Part shown: one piece after another, positions 22,101-37,100 of the stretch
Layout of the letters: each line of letters begins with the position of its first letter
Numbering within the stretch: position 1 is the stretch's first letter
Made by a program: the position numbers and the translations under genes
From: Nannobrachium achirus
Taxonomy: Eukaryota > Chordata > Actinopteri > Myctophiformes > Myctophidae
Direction of reading: 5' to 3'
Length of the DNA stretch: 64,000 bases
Assembly (NCBI GenBank): GCA_963921795.1
Contig: OY997658.1
Coordinates: forward strand, 30,629,363-30,693,362
The notes under the pieces: generated by a model
What the model saw: only the letters and a program-made list of their open reading frames with translations
The model's database searches: none
Told to the model about the DNA's origin: nothing

Positions 22101-25100
22101 TAGTAAATGTGAATGTCAATGATAATATACTGTCAGGTGTAAACAAATATCCGGGGGTAATCGTTAATGACAGAACACTACAAGAGTGATACTAACTGAT
22201 TTGAGCTTTACTCCAAATAATGGTAGTCTAATCTTATTCAAAGCTGATGAAAACATTCGGCAAGTATTGGCCTTTGATCGACCTTTATATAGTGGCGAGG
22301 CTGGTGTCAAGTGCGTCCTTGACCGCAGCTCAGCACATCGTTGGTTAATAGCAATGACATCATTCATATACTCCTTCTAAGGAAATTCCCGTATGAGGAG
22401 TTTCTTTAGAACAAGGGTCTTCAACCGGGGGTCCGGGACCCCTAAGGGGTCCTCAGAGTTACTACAGGGGGGGCCTCCAAATCTTTGAGTGATAGAACTT
22501 TTTTTGTTCTCCTTTTTTATATTAATAACCACTTGAACCCTAGTGTCCATATTCTGAGAACTTCAGCCAAAAATAGCAGATCTACAGGCTCACAACGCCT
22601 CGCAGTTGTAAATCGGCCATGCTTTGGTGTAGAGGGGAAAAAGAGCAGACTAAGTACAGAGTGAAAGGTCAAGTTTATTATGTATTGACGGTTCAAGTGG
22701 TTAAATATCTGAAAACACAAATTGACATGAATCCAAAATACACTGATGATTTGCTGTCAAACAATGAAACAATGGAATCTATGAAAAGGTTGTGGGGGTA
22801 GACCCCCAGACCCCTGCTTTAGAACAACTATTAACACTGCTTCCCATGGCCATGCCACCTCAGACCTCATGCATGGCAGGGCTGATTTAAAATGGAGGGG
22901 ATCATCTATCTGCATGACAGGCGCGTCAAATACAAAGTTGGCATTCACAAGAAAACCTCATGTTTCTCATTTGGATTTTCAACGTCTTCTTGCAGAGTAA
23001 CTGTGACCGCAGAGCCTGAGGAACCGATTCAAAACTAGCCCTGTAATTAACTCATTTCCTGCGATCCCCGTCGAAACCAGAGATTTCCCGCTGTACCACT
23101 CTGCGATGCTCGAGGAGCCCGAACAGATAGTGCACGATGCGTGCGCGTGCCCACATTAAAAGGTAAGGACAATTTGGCAGCTGCTTACTACAGCTATGTT
23201 TAAAATGGCAGCAAAATTGTTAACAATCTTTGGACAAAAAAAAAAAAAAAAAAAAAACGAAAGAAAATCATACATGATTTTGTCGCTGTGGAAATATGTC
23301 CAAGACGGTTACTTTTCAGGATACAAATTCAAGAAAATAAAACACGAATGCTTTTGTGTGGCGCTGTAATATGATTAGTAAGTAGGCCAGGGTATTAAGT
23401 TACACACAAAAAAGAAAAGATTAAAAAGTTACACATTCCTAAATCTTGAAACGTGTCTTCCACAGGAAGTTATCATGTGACTAGGGCTGTGTCACGATAA
23501 TTAATTGTCATACAAATAATTGTCGTGAACAATTTAATTGATTTTCTTTTGTATTCAACATTGGAACATGTGGAACATGTGGGAACGTCGAGCTGGCAGA
23601 CCTAGGAACGGCAGACGAGCTGACATTACACGAAAGAAGAAGATGTGTTTGGCTTTTAGGCTTCGTAAACAAAGACTGCACACAGGGCAGATAGATACTG
23701 TATGACAAATAACTACAATATGTAAAGAAAGGAGATTGCACTTCCAAACAAAACAAAAAAATATAGTGAGAATAGATCTCAGATGTAGATCTGCTATTGT
23801 CATTAGCATAAGCAGATAATTGCAATTAGGCGATTATGTAATACAGTAATTGTGACAGGCCTGCGGTACATGTGACGGTCAGTGTTGTAATGGTCGTGTC
23901 ACGTGGGTCCACGTCTTTCGGAGCAGGAGCACACGCACGCACATGCATCGAGTTTAAAACAACCCTTAATATCACACCTCAACAACTTTTACAGAAGCTG
24001 TAGTGTCAACACCAGCGGCATTAACATAGCCTGGATGCTTATCAATGGTCTGCTGTGTAGGTGTTAAGCGATAGCATCCTTGGATAACATACATTAAATC
24101 AGTGGTTCTCAACCTGTGGGTCCAAATATGATTATTTTGGGGGTCGCGGCCTGATAAGGTTGAGAACCACTGCATTAAATCACCAATATAACACTGGTGA
24201 CGGTTATTTGCCAACTCACCCTGAAGGGGAAGCGAAGGGGCCGGTGGTAGGGTTGAAAGCCTACGGGCCCCCCCTGCTGCAGGATGGCCTGGTGAGCGGC
24301 GTGGAGCCCCTCCCCTACAGCAGGAGCGGGGGGGATGTTGTTGTTGTTATGGTGACCTGCGGGGGGGTTGTTGTTGTTGTTGTTGTTGCCGGGCTGGTTG
24401 GCGTCGTTGTCCTCCTGCTCCCCCAGCAGGTAAGAGTGGAGGTCTCTGCACATGTTATGTAATAGATAGACATTAGGGGTTACATACTAAATAAATCCCG
24501 TCCTGTCCCACTCCTGTACAATGACTCCTGGTCCCATCCTGCTCCTGGTCAAAATCACTCCCGTTCACATCCCGCTCCCGAAAAAAAATAAAAATAAATA
24601 AAATCGCGCAGATGTTTTTCTATTTTGATCCATATTATATTTGATATCATGTTTATTATTATATAATGTATAATTTTATAATGTTCGCAGTTCAAAGACC
24701 TCACTTTCCTGTGCAATTTATTTCTGCGATTTGATGAACTGGTCTGGGATGATTCCCGCTCCTGCCCACTCCTGGTGATTTTCATTCCTGTCCCGTCCCG
24801 ATCCTGGCATTAATACAAATTTGACTCCTGTCCTGCGGGAATCCCGCGGGACCCACGGGAATTCCTGTCAAATGTCATCCTCTAATTTAGACCTCCCATA
24901 AGGAACCCAGAGAGTCCCTGGACCCCACATTGAGGACCACAGGACTAAATGGTCTGTTACTCCTTTATATTTTAGTTTTTGTTAAGTAACTTGAAAAATA
25001 ACCATAAAAACCAACATGAAAAAACAATCGTGATAAGATTGTGTATCGTGATACAGCTTGGGAAAATATCGTGATATTGTATTTTTCCCATATCGCCCAC

Positions 25101-28100
25101 CCATAATAGACGTGCAATAAAATAAATAGAAAAATCTAAAGGTTAACACAAAAAGACAAATAGACGTAATCAAATCAAATCCAAAAGTCCTGTCAAATTA
25201 AACAAATACACAAATGACACAGTTACTTGGCAAGATATCACTTGGTGTATTTGTTTTGAAGTAATGTTTTTCTGGATTGTAGATGAGATGTTTTTTGGGC
25301 AGAGAATTCCAGAGGCCTATTGACCTGTATATAACAGTGAATATAGGACGATCGTCACACTGCAGACAGTGAGGAGGAATAATCCAGTGCTTCACAGATG
25401 CATGACAATCCAATGCGAACAACTATCAAAGTTCTGGAACACAACACACAAATGCAGTTGGTCCTGGTAGTGGTGCAAATACGTTTACTATAGTGTAGTC
25501 CTAAAGAAAAATATAAACACAGCATGCAGTGATAAAAAAAATAGTTACCTACTCCTCCCGCAAGGGAAATTCAGTATTTGCAGCCCAACCCAGCTGCTTC
25601 GCAGCCCACAAGGAGCGCGTGAGCAATTAGGGGTTAAGAGTCTTGCTCAGGGACACACGTCGACATTGCTATCCTGGCCGGGAATCGAACCAGGGACAAC
25701 CAGGGGAACTGGTTCCCCAGGCAGGCTCCCTAACCATTCAGCTATGGCCGCCCCCAAACAACAGTGATGCTATCCCATAGTGTGTATATTAAGCATTGGA
25801 CTTAATTCTGACCTGGCACTGTGATCTTGACCTTAGACTAATTGGAAAAATAAAATAAATACTCCATAGTGTCTGATCCTAAACTCAACACATCTAACAA
25901 ATCTGATCAAAGCTGGATTAAAATATATATATATATGGGCAGGGGGATAGTTTCCAGAACCGGGTTGGTAAATATTTTCAAAATCTCATTAAAATATATC
26001 AATCATATCGTATTGTTCAATTACTGCCCATTCTTATACAATCCATCTATTTATATACATACTGTGTGCAATGCATCTATCCTTTCATTCTACACATGTC
26101 CTACACAACTCTGATTATGTTGTCTAATGGGACTTTTTGGAAATTGGCCAACAACATTCATACTGTTCGTTTCAGAGTATGCCGTGTTGCTGTCAATCTG
26201 GTGTTTGAATGTGTCAGTGACTAAAAACACTACTATATGCAGGTATTCTGATAGATTTACTGATGTGGAGCATCCTGAAACAATTTACATCAGGTCTCAT
26301 CTCTTTTTTATAGTTGCAATAATAATAAAATAAAATAAATTAAATTGACAAGTGTTTATCTGCCTTCAAGATAATAGACATTCCGGGAAGATGGGAGTCA
26401 TTCATTATTATTTAATAATATCCTAGAATCATTTTTTTTTTTTGTCAACACAGTAGAGCTAGAGAAACTAATAAGCCGGGAAAGGCAGTCACTTAGGGAA
26501 ACTGGAGCATTTGAAACGTGTGACTCAAGTCCTATTATTATATTCTGTAATTCTGTACATAATGTAGAAATGATTGACTTACAGTAGATATCCTGCGCTA
26601 ACTGTCCAGGCCCTCACCAGGCCTTTGAGCCACTGGCGGGTGTGACCCTGCTCCAACAGAGCCGGCAACACCACCTGGAGTAACAGCAGCTCCAACGACA
26701 GCTCACTGACTGGGGCATCACTGCAGAGAGATAGGAAGAGACATGGTTAAAGGAAGAAGAGACAGCTAGCTCAGCAGCTAGGCCATTACTAGGAATATAA
26801 TGCTCTCTCAGTTGAAACCATGTGAGAGATTTACTGAGACGGCGACAAATCACAGTGTCGCTCCTTTCCTCTCTTTCCTGTTCAAAGAGAGAAAAGAAGA
26901 GACATGCCTGGAGAAAGGTGTGTATCTCATAAACATTAAACGCACCGGTGGTGGGGTGGGGAGTAGCTCACGGCTGGGGCTTGTCACTGATGGGGAAAGA
27001 GGAAGCGACAGGCGGGTTTATAATACAAGACAGACACTGCCTTGCCTGGCTGGAGTGTTAAAGACTATAAAGTGAGAGCAGTGGATCATTAACACCACGT
27101 CAATGGTAGTAAATGGGATAGGATCAGAGTAAGCTGCTGAGTGAGCATCTTTGTCAGCTTTGTTGAGCATGACATGGTAATGAGGAAAGGTGAGGAATAA
27201 TTATTACTAGCAAGACGCCTCAGGGTGACGGGCGAGGTCGCGCCATGTCTTTGCCATCTGACCAGTGATGTATATCGGACCAGGTACCCATATATGGAGA
27301 TCCATGTACTGTACATGGATATGCTGTGAGAGCCCAAACATGCGTACTCAGTTATTCGTTAAGTGAAAGTCTTATGATGTCTATGACATGTGACATCATA
27401 CATACAATCCCTTTTATGCCCATACATGGAGATCCCTGTTGTAGAATCAGCCACACAGATGGGCTGTTTTGGCCATAATGGGTTCTGATAGTATGGTATG
27501 TGGCCGATGTGGCCTCCATATATGGGCATTCCCATAGGAAGTCCTGTTAGATATGGGCTTAATATTGATGACATCAAGGATCTCCATGTACAGTAAGGGC
27601 ATAAAAGGGATTCTGTTAGTGTGGTTCCCCTGACATCACAGTGACGTCAGAGCACGATGTCAGAGCAGCAAACCCATAGACCGTAAAAAACGTGTACACG
27701 TCCGGACAGACGTCTACGGACAAGCTGTGACGGTTCTGGTAGTAAACTGCGACCTACAGTCTCAATCAAAGAGATAACACCGAACGCAAGGGCTTCAGCT
27801 CACTCGACTGCTAACCCTAGCCTGACCAAGCTTCCTTGCTACTTTTGTCGATTACCTGTGGGGCTTGATGCACGGCAGAAATAAGATTTATGATCATCAG
27901 TTAGATAGAATAGCCCATTTAGACCTGTTGTAACCTATATGTAGATATAGCTTACTTTCCGGGAGGTCATTTTACCTGTAGAGCATGACGTTGTAAGGGA
28001 GGAAGGTGGGCATCAGCACTTTAATCAGCCGTATCGGGAGCCACAGCATGAGAAGCACGATGGAACCGAACACAACCACGGAGAGGATGAAGCGCCTCAG

Positions 28101-31100
28101 ATGCCTGTAGATGGGCAGGTGGATCATCTCCTGAACCGGGTTGAAATCGGGGTCGTTGAGGTTTCGCAGAAACCACAGCACTCCGGGCCTCAGCACCTGA
28201 AGGGACATAGGGGAGGGGGGGGGTGGATGGGAAGAGAGAGTGGAAGTGAGCGTCATAAATGGGTGGGTGGTAGTGTGGTATTCAATGAATTACACTTCAA
28301 TTGTGAAGTGGTTGTATTTTCGGCAACTGGATGGGCGACCAGTGCCGGTACCTGTAGTCAATAAAGAATCCATAACCGGCATTAATTAATTCATCTTTCA
28401 CAACTAACATTAATTTCCCCAGATCCTACTCTCCCTAAATTCTCTTAATACAATTTGAAGTCTCAGGGAAAGAAAAAACATCAGGAGGGATATTATTATC
28501 CCCCATCTCCAAGTTGCGTTGTCAAGCCAATTCCCTAATCATCCTTATAATGTAGTCCCTTGCTGCTGCTAACCCCCACTGGTTGGTTCATTAGGGAGGG
28601 TGTAGTCAAGCATGTTTCCTCTGTGATGGTCACCGCTTAAGAGCCTCACAGACGAAACGCGATGTTGGATCCGATCAGATCTCGTGCCCGGGGGTTTATC
28701 GGTGTTCATTTCAAACGACAGTCTTGAATTCGGGCCCGGTATATCCCGCTGTGCCAAGTGAAATATCTCAGACCATTACAAATGAGACCGACGTCTCGCG
28801 ATTCTAGCCACCCACGATCTCGGGGGGGTGGTGCCATGAGACACGACTAGATGGTTCTCAACCTGTGGATCGGGACCCACAGGGGTACAAGATGTACAGA
28901 AAGGGTTCCTTTAAGATGAAACCATGTTTACATACATATATTCTAAGGAAATGGGTTGTGATTTTATAATATTAAAATGACGAAATTAAACAAATATATT
29001 CGCTATCTAACGTTCGCACATTGCTGACCATACTACTGTGTATAAGTGTATTTGCCCTTCAACTATAAAATATATATTGTTTTTTATGAGACATCCATTG
29101 TAATTAGGCTATGCTCCCAAATCCATTTTATTACCTTCTGTTCGCATATGCAATGAGTCCCGCAGTGCTGCCAATCTGTTGAAGGTGAAAATCATGGAGG
29201 TTTTTTAGCGAGGTGAAACGCCATCAAAAGCCACCTCGAAGATGCAGGTTGGAACGGCATTTATATGGAGCGTGTATCACATTATCTGCGGGGATGGGTG
29301 ACATAAAGTAGCCTACTGGAAATGTGCATCAAATGACAGTGCCGTCGAGCGCTGATCAGCTGCTTTTTTTCCTTTTCTTTTTTTGCGCAGCCTCTTAACA
29401 ATTAAGGCACGCATGGTGCTTTCTTCAGTGGCAGTGCTACTAATTAAATATTAAAACGGCGAAATTAAACAAATATATTCGCTATAGTCTATAATAAAGA
29501 GTCTCTCTCTCTCTCCCTCTCTCTCTCTGTCTGTGCGATATTTGTAGCTAATAATGCAGTAGGCCTATTGATACTTTTACTTAAGTAAAGAATTGGAGTA
29601 CTTTTTCCATCACTGCTCAAATTAACTGTTCATCAGCGTGAATGCTTTCAGGTGTGTATGTGTATCTGATCAATACAGGAAATTGCCCATTACATCCTGC
29701 ATGACATCAAAGCGACATGTTGTGTGAAGTCTTGTGAGCATGAAAGAGTTTGAACTTGAACATGTAGTGCGCTACATCGTGAAAAAAGTATTAAGAGTAG
29801 ACCTAGGCTAGGCCTATAAAAGCCTTTTAAAATGTTATATCTTGCTCAAATTAATCATTACATCATTGCGCGAAACTATAGCACACGCGAGCCCATGGCA
29901 TCTCACCCCTGGTCAGATCAATAATTAGCGCATCAGTTCCAGGTGGTGGTCGCTGATACGGCGAAGCGCAAATCAGGCTTGTCACTCACACAACACAGCT
30001 GCTGACGGCACCGTGTTTTAGACTTTGGTTGGTGTTATTACTGTTATGTTGATATGATTGATCTGAACCAAGCTGGACCCAGTGGATTATGTAGTCTACA
30101 TGGAAGCACGTTGGCTGTCTCAGCCTGTCTGTCACAGCAATGGATTAATTGGTAGAAGTTGGTGTTACATTCTTCTTTCGTGTATCATCGTCCTTTGCAC
30201 ACAAGTGATAACTGCGCCATCATGACAAAACATTATAAAAACAAAGGTAGGTTGGTAGGCTAGTCTTCTAGGTACTGTGCGCACACTGGCCGCTGCTCAC
30301 TTTATAGATATTATAATTATATATTCAGTTATTTTTTTGGCAAGCGAGACGCGAGATGTGATGCGCATCCAGCAAGACACGGCTGAGAGTGTCGCATCTC
30401 CAATATCATTGATTTAATAAAATCCATTGCCTCATCCAAGCTTTCAACCAACTGTCCAAAAAGGAAAAGGCTTTTTGTGAGGTGATAGAACAGCATACAC
30501 TGCCCTAGCCAAATCTGCGCAGCAAAAAAAAAAGAGAGAAAAAAGAACGCCCGAGTCCACTCCTAAAATGCATCAACCAGCATTTTAACGGCAACCAGCC
30601 AGACATTAAACAGACATGAGCTTAATCAGCTAATAGCAATTATGAATGTCCAAACCTCGCCGTTGTGGGCGTGCAGTCGCAGAAAAAAAAAAGTTTAACC
30701 TCTCGCTTTTTTTTTTTACTGTCCCACCACCTCATCCAAGCATATAGAATAGGGACAGGCCTAGGTTCCTCAATATCATTTAGCTGGGGACCCCCTGGAA
30801 CTCATTTTAGGGAGAAAGTAAGCTAAAGTAAAAAGTAAGTAGGCTATAATAATAAAAGTGTAGGCTGTTCTATTGTGAGGTGACAGAACAGCCTACACTC
30901 TGCGCAGCCTAAAAAAAGGGAGGAGCTGGCTTCATATCATCTGAAGCAATCCCGTGAGCTCATTCAGACGACAATAATTGTAAAGGATTCCTACCCGATG
31001 ACCCGAGAATATCAAACTTTTTTGATATTATCGTGAGTGCTCCCGACGAGTCCCGAGGTCATAAAAAAGCTAATTAACATAATCCGATCGTGTCGGGGTA

Positions 31101-34100
31101 CTGTTCAAGCCCAAGACCGATTCCGGGGCCGACCAAACGATTTTCCCGGGGGGTCCTCCCGAAATCTGATCGGGGATCCTCGGCCCCGGGATCGGCTCAA
31201 TGTGAACGGGGCTTTATGGAGAGAGGAGTTTCACCGGGAGGACGAACAATAAGGCAACAGAGGAACATGCCTTTTTGCTCAGTTCAGCTCTGCGCACTGA
31301 TCAAAACCTAAAAGCCAAACAGAAATGTAATTGTCGATGACAAAAACACAATTAAATCTTTAAATCGTCCAGTAAAATGTCATATCGTGACAGCCCTGAG
31401 AGTCGCTAGTCAGATTGCTCTCCCCACCCGGCTTCTCTCCCACGAACACAGCCAACTGTGTTCGTTGGAACACCTGGCCAAGCTGTACGCAGCGGGGAAT
31501 TCAAAGCCATCTCTTCGGTGGTGTGGACAGGAACTTTGGACAGGAATATCTCACCTCTCTGAGGAGGAGGATGAACGAGGCGAAGTAGAATACATAGACC
31601 ATTCCCACCAGCCAGTGGAGGAACATAGTGGTGCCCGGTGCCGATTTAAAACTCAGCTCTCGGTCCTTCAGCGAGGCGTCGAACATCTCCTGCAGAAGGA
31701 AGCACAGTTTAAATCCACCGTGTCAGTGTCATAGACATGCTTCAGTTTATCTGACCAAACAATCTCCAAAAGGTTAGCGACACCCACAGCCACAACACCA
31801 GAGGGAGCGCACACAACAATCTGATAACACAACCCATTAAGACAAATATGGGTAAATTGCCATTGACACCCAGGTGTGGAATTCCTTGACTACTTCCCTT
31901 AAAACATGTAGCCTCCTTAAAAACTGCCCTGAAAACTCACCTTTCAGGAGTCCAGAGAAGGAGGTAGTTATCACTTCTCCCATAGACAGGCGAGAAGTGA
32001 GAACCCCCCCCCCCCCCCCCCCCCCCCTTACCTATATTTTTCTACATCCCTTTTCCGGAGTGAATAAGGGTAAATTATTATTTCTCCCCAGCATTTTGTA
32101 CGCCATATTGATTGATTGAAGACTTTATTAGAAGTTTGCATAGGAAAAGGTACAGTTTCATGACGGTACAGTTCACTGGTACAAGGTCTACTAAAAGGAG
32201 ATCCATGAAAAGACTAAGCTTATTTCCACTGGAAACCATTGAAGTATCTCATATAACATTGAATGACAGACAAATAGAACACAGTACTATGCAGTAGATA
32301 TGTAAAGAAAAACAAAAAAAAGACAGTAAGTCTAAAACAAGAAGGGGCAGGGGAGGGTAGGGTTAGGCTAGGTTCATTTTTTACCAGTTGCGAAGTGGTT
32401 TTTCAGGGCAATTTTAAAGGATGCTAGTGATCCACACTCCTTTATGGCCTTCGGTAAGGCTTTCCACATTTGGTGGTATAGCAGAAAAAAGAGTTTGACC
32501 CTTTGTTGGTTTTGACTCTGGGTTGAAAGTGATCTGTGGCGCTGCCTCTGGTGTTGTAATTATGGACATCCTTAATGTTTATAAAGTATTTTGAAAGGTA
32601 CTTGGGTATCATAGTGGTGTAGTGTATCTTGTACACCAGGCCCATTGCAAGTTGCTGTACTCTGTCATCTACTCTGAGCCACCCCACTCTTAACTGGTGA
32701 GTAGCGGTGAGGTGAGTCTGATAGGGAAGGATAAGCAGGACCCTAATTAGTTTATTTTGGGCTGTTTGGAGTTTAGTTTTCAGGGCTTGTGGTGCGTCAC
32801 GATACCATACGTGGACTCCGTTGATATGATTTTGTAATGAATCAAGCAACTTGCTATCAATGAATACAACTGTAGGCTATTAGAGAGAGACCCATTCTTT
32901 GTCACAAAATTCATAATCCTAACATTTCCAAGCTATTTGAAAATCAATACTTGACACGTAAAGTAGTTACACAACAAATAAGTCAAGGGTCCATTTTGTA
33001 AAGTGGCCTCTTGAAATTGAAAATCATGGTGGAACAGTAATATGAGCAGCTGGGGTTTTTACAGATGGAAAGAAATTAAGTACGTGCAAGAGAGTGACAG
33101 CATAACCAAAAACTTGGCTTTTCAAGAAATAGACAAAAGAACATGTGTTCCAATGGCTCCAAAGTAGTTATTTAGTCACAAGCTAGGTTAATACAAGTCG
33201 TTGGTACAATATGTGTAAAACCCAGAGGCAGTTTTCAAAGATATTCCAGTATAGCAAAAATGGCAGATCTACAAGCTCACGTGACACGTTGTGAGCTTGT
33301 AGATCAGTTATTTTTGCTACTTTTTGTGTCACACTGTTATGTGACTAAGTAGGGCATTCATTTACGAAGGGGGAAAAAACCCCAAAAGGTTGAAATATGG
33401 ATAGACAAGGTTTCTGCCCGACAGCACCGTTAACCCATTTAGGCCTGAACTCATTATGACGCAATATTTTATGCTTTAACTATTGAAAAATAGCAGATAT
33501 ACAAGCTCACAGCGCGGCACCAAGTGCCGCGCTGCGAGCTTGTAGATCTGCTATTTTTGAAAAATCGTGAAAATTTGAATTTTGACCCGATTCTATAAGT
33601 GTCCTTTGAATCCTTCTAAGATTTTTTGAAAAACCTATGTTTCTATGTCAGCAATCTGGCCAGCCATCGTCAAAGAAAAGATCCTTTTCACTTCACTGGA
33701 GCTCAGTTAGTCTGTTCTCGAGAGACTACTATGTCAGTGGTTCTCATAATTTTTCATGTGAAGGACCCTCAAAATATTTAGTTCCAGGGACCACCCTGAA
33801 GCAAAATTTGAGTTACAAACATTCGCTTTGAAAATACATATATTCAAAGATTTGCACACATTTTCACGACTTTTTCCAAAAATAGCAGATCTACAAGCTC
33901 GCAGCGCGGCACTCGGTGCCGCGCTGTGAGCTTGTATATCTGCTATTTTTCACTGGTTAAAACATTCAACAATTCTAGGCCTAAATGGGTTAAGCGAGTC
34001 AGCGAATAGTGAGCGAGTCTGTGGAGGCGTCTTACCAGAGAGCAGATGTCAAGCCACCAGCCACAGATGAGTGGGAACACGCCAATCTCCACCACAACCA

Positions 34101-37100
34101 GCAGAGACACCTGGAACAGAGGCACAGAATGTCCTGATTGACACTGCAGCAGCTGAGGAAAACACTCTAACATGCAAATAAGACACTCAGTGGTTACTTT
34201 AATACAGGGGTCTTCTACAGGGGGTCCGGGGTCCTCAGAGTTACTACAGGGGGTCCTCCAAATCTTTGATAGAACGTTTTTTTCTCTCCTTTTTTATATT
34301 AACCACTTGAACCCTAGTGTCCATATTCTGAGAACTTTTGTCAAAAATAGCCGATCTACAAGCTCACAACGCCTCGCGATGCGAGGCTTGTGAGCTTGTA
34401 GATCGGCTATTTTCGGCAAAGAGCCTTGGTGTAGAGGGGAAAAAGAGCAGACTAAGTACAGAGTAAAAGGTCAGGTTTATTAATTATTGACGGTTCAAGT
34501 GGTATCTGAAAACACACATTGACATGAATCCAAAATACACTGATGATTGTGCTGTCAAATGATGAAACTATATGGAATCTATGAACAGGTTGTGGGGGTC
34601 CCTGCTTCATCTCTCGCTCAACTAAGGGGTCCTTGGCCTGAAAACGTTGAAGACCCCTGCTTTAATATTATACATTACAAATAAGAATGAATGCTTATTT
34701 TATTAACACAATGTTCATAAAATACATTGTATTGTACCCCTAAAATACTCTCCTGCCATTTTCTCCCTGTCATTGGTAACCCCTACAGTTGGTCTGGTGT
34801 AGACAAAACAACCACTTCTGTTCCGATACACATCCTGATTCTTGTCATATAGTTTTTTAGAAACAAGAGGCTCTAATACTCTGGAGCATCATTAAATGCT
34901 AAATGCTGGAGATTCTGCATTGTCAGTGGATGAGAAACCAGTGTGAATACTAAGGGAAATTGTTTATACTGTACCTGCTAGCACTATAATTAAATCATCC
35001 TAATTGACATACTGCTCAAACTACTATTGAGTCCCACAACCTTGTTGACATTGACATTTTGATCCTTAATTCACCGCTGTTTTAGCTTAGAAAAGTGTAT
35101 CATAATGTCTTGATGCATATTGTCTTAACAAGTTGCGTGCCAGGGCCACAAGAGGGCACCAGAGTGCCAGAGATAATCTCATAGCCCACCGCATACAGGC
35201 AGCCACGAAGCAGTGGCATTTCATAACACGGTGACCAGTGGAATGAAAATCACCCGGAGGAAGAGAGCTAACAGATGGCTATATGCTATCACTCATTTAG
35301 AAGCCCGATTTGCGGCGATTTAGCCGTAAATACAACTTTTCTGCTACCATAGGAACACAGTTCAGAGAAAATGCTCTCTAAAGATGTGAGAATGTATTGG
35401 ATTAGGCGGCGCGATGCGGCGGCGTTACCCGATTACGGGCCGGTGGAAAGGGACCTCGGTCGGCGGCCTGGATCCTAATTTAGACGGAGGCTTCGCTGAG
35501 GCCTCTGATTAATTAATTCATTTTATAAAAAAAGCCGGACTAGTTCGGGATCGGCACCCCGGAATACGTCGCGCCGCCGACAGTATAGATTGAGTTTTTT
35601 TTGGGGGGCTCTAAACTTTATTCTAAACCATTTTCAATGGAATAAATCGTCGGACCATCTAGAATCGGTCATTGGAAAGCGTAGGACGAGCCAGGACCAC
35701 CCACATCTCTACAAGCAGCTCAGGGTAAGTAAAATAGCTAAAAAAATATTGTATTGTATTGAAAAAAAGCCGAACTTGTTCGGGATCGGCACAAGAAGGG
35801 TTAACATTTAATAGTACCGGGGGGGGGGGGACCGACAAGCACTAAAACCAGTGGCTGTTTGACAGTCCACGCTTTCAAAGTGATGTGCGGTGGTGCTTAT
35901 GCGAAGAACACACAACGGAAAGGTGTTACCTTGACAACGATGTAGCAGACTCCCAGGAGGCGCCGTGAGCGCTGGAACCGGACCAACGCAGCCAGACCCT
36001 TACACACAGCTGTCAAGGTTCAACATCACACCCACACACCTCCAAGACAACATGCACTATGCAATCCATCTTCCAGTAACCTTTTAAAACCCATTTAGGC
36101 CTAGGATTATTGACTGCTTTAACTTTTGAAAAATAGCAGATATACAAGCTCACAGCGCGGCACCGAGTGCCGCGCTGCGAGCTTGTAGATCTGCTATTTT
36201 TGAAAAATCATGATTTTTTTTTTGCAAGTCTTTGAATATATCTACTTAAGCGAACATTTGTAACTCAAATATTTACTTCTGGGTGGTCCCTGGAACAACA
36301 TATTTTGAGATGGGGGTCCGTGGCCAAATACCTGTAATTTTGGGGGTCCTTGACATGAAAAGGTTTGAGAACAGCATGATTTAGGGGAAGGATTTAGAAG
36401 TCGGGTCAAAGATATTCAAAGACTTGCACTCATTTTCACGATTTTTCAAAAATAGCAGATCTACAAGCTCGCAGCGCGGCACTCGGTGCCGCGCTGTGAG
36501 CTTGTATATCTGCTATTTTTCTAAAGTAAAAGCATAAAATAATGGTTAAAGTGGTTAAAATCGGGCCCTTCTGTGTGGAGTTTGCATGTTCTCCCCGTGT
36601 CTCCTAGGGTTGATACCCTCACAAAAACATGCACGTAATCCTGGTCTCAATAATGCCTCCCCCTGGCCAGCCGGGGCGCCTGATGGAGGGGAAAGGAACT
36701 GGTTGGAATAACGTGTTCCTTCCACGCGCTACGTCCAAACCAGGGAAATCTCCACTGTCAGGTGAAAAGAAGCAACTTGGACTCCTCATGCATAGAAGGA
36801 AGCATGAGGTCAGTCCGTTGTCTCCCCAGGCGTGGCAGAGGGAGAGCAGAGCCCAGGATTACATAGGCAATTAGCACTGGGTGAAAAAATGGGTTACAAA
36901 AATTGTGGGATAAAAATTATAGAAAAAAAAATAAAGTGGTTAAAATCTAACGCGACTCAGGCGCATTCCAGGTATTTGAGAGTTAAGACACTGCCTAGGC
37001 AGGCAGCTTACAGTTTGTCAAATTATGATGTCTGCTTGTGCGTACAAAAAGGAATGTACTGTACAGAATGGATATTTCCATTCATATGCAACTCTGTGCC

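Larger units (their letters stand above)
33434..33989. mobile_element. TTAA composite element with two opposed hairpins
   Basis: Bordered by TTAA (33430-33433, 33990-33993) with ends CCCATTTAGGCC and GGCCTAAATGGG. Two hairpin copies flank a middle segment with a CAGTGGTTCTCA-type hAT fragment. It lies just before marchf6 exon 14 in plus coordinates. Confidence 0.82.
36090..36558. mobile_element. TTAA composite element, second two-hairpin copy
   Basis: Begins CCCATTTAGGCCTAGG and contains hairpins A and B around a CAGTGGTTCTC-type middle. The right end is decayed. Same layout as 33434-33989 and 45859-46451. Confidence 0.75.

Noticed and set aside
31387-31734. Plus-strand open frame of 115 codons
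   Set aside because: It lies antisense to marchf6 exon 15, which explains the openness.
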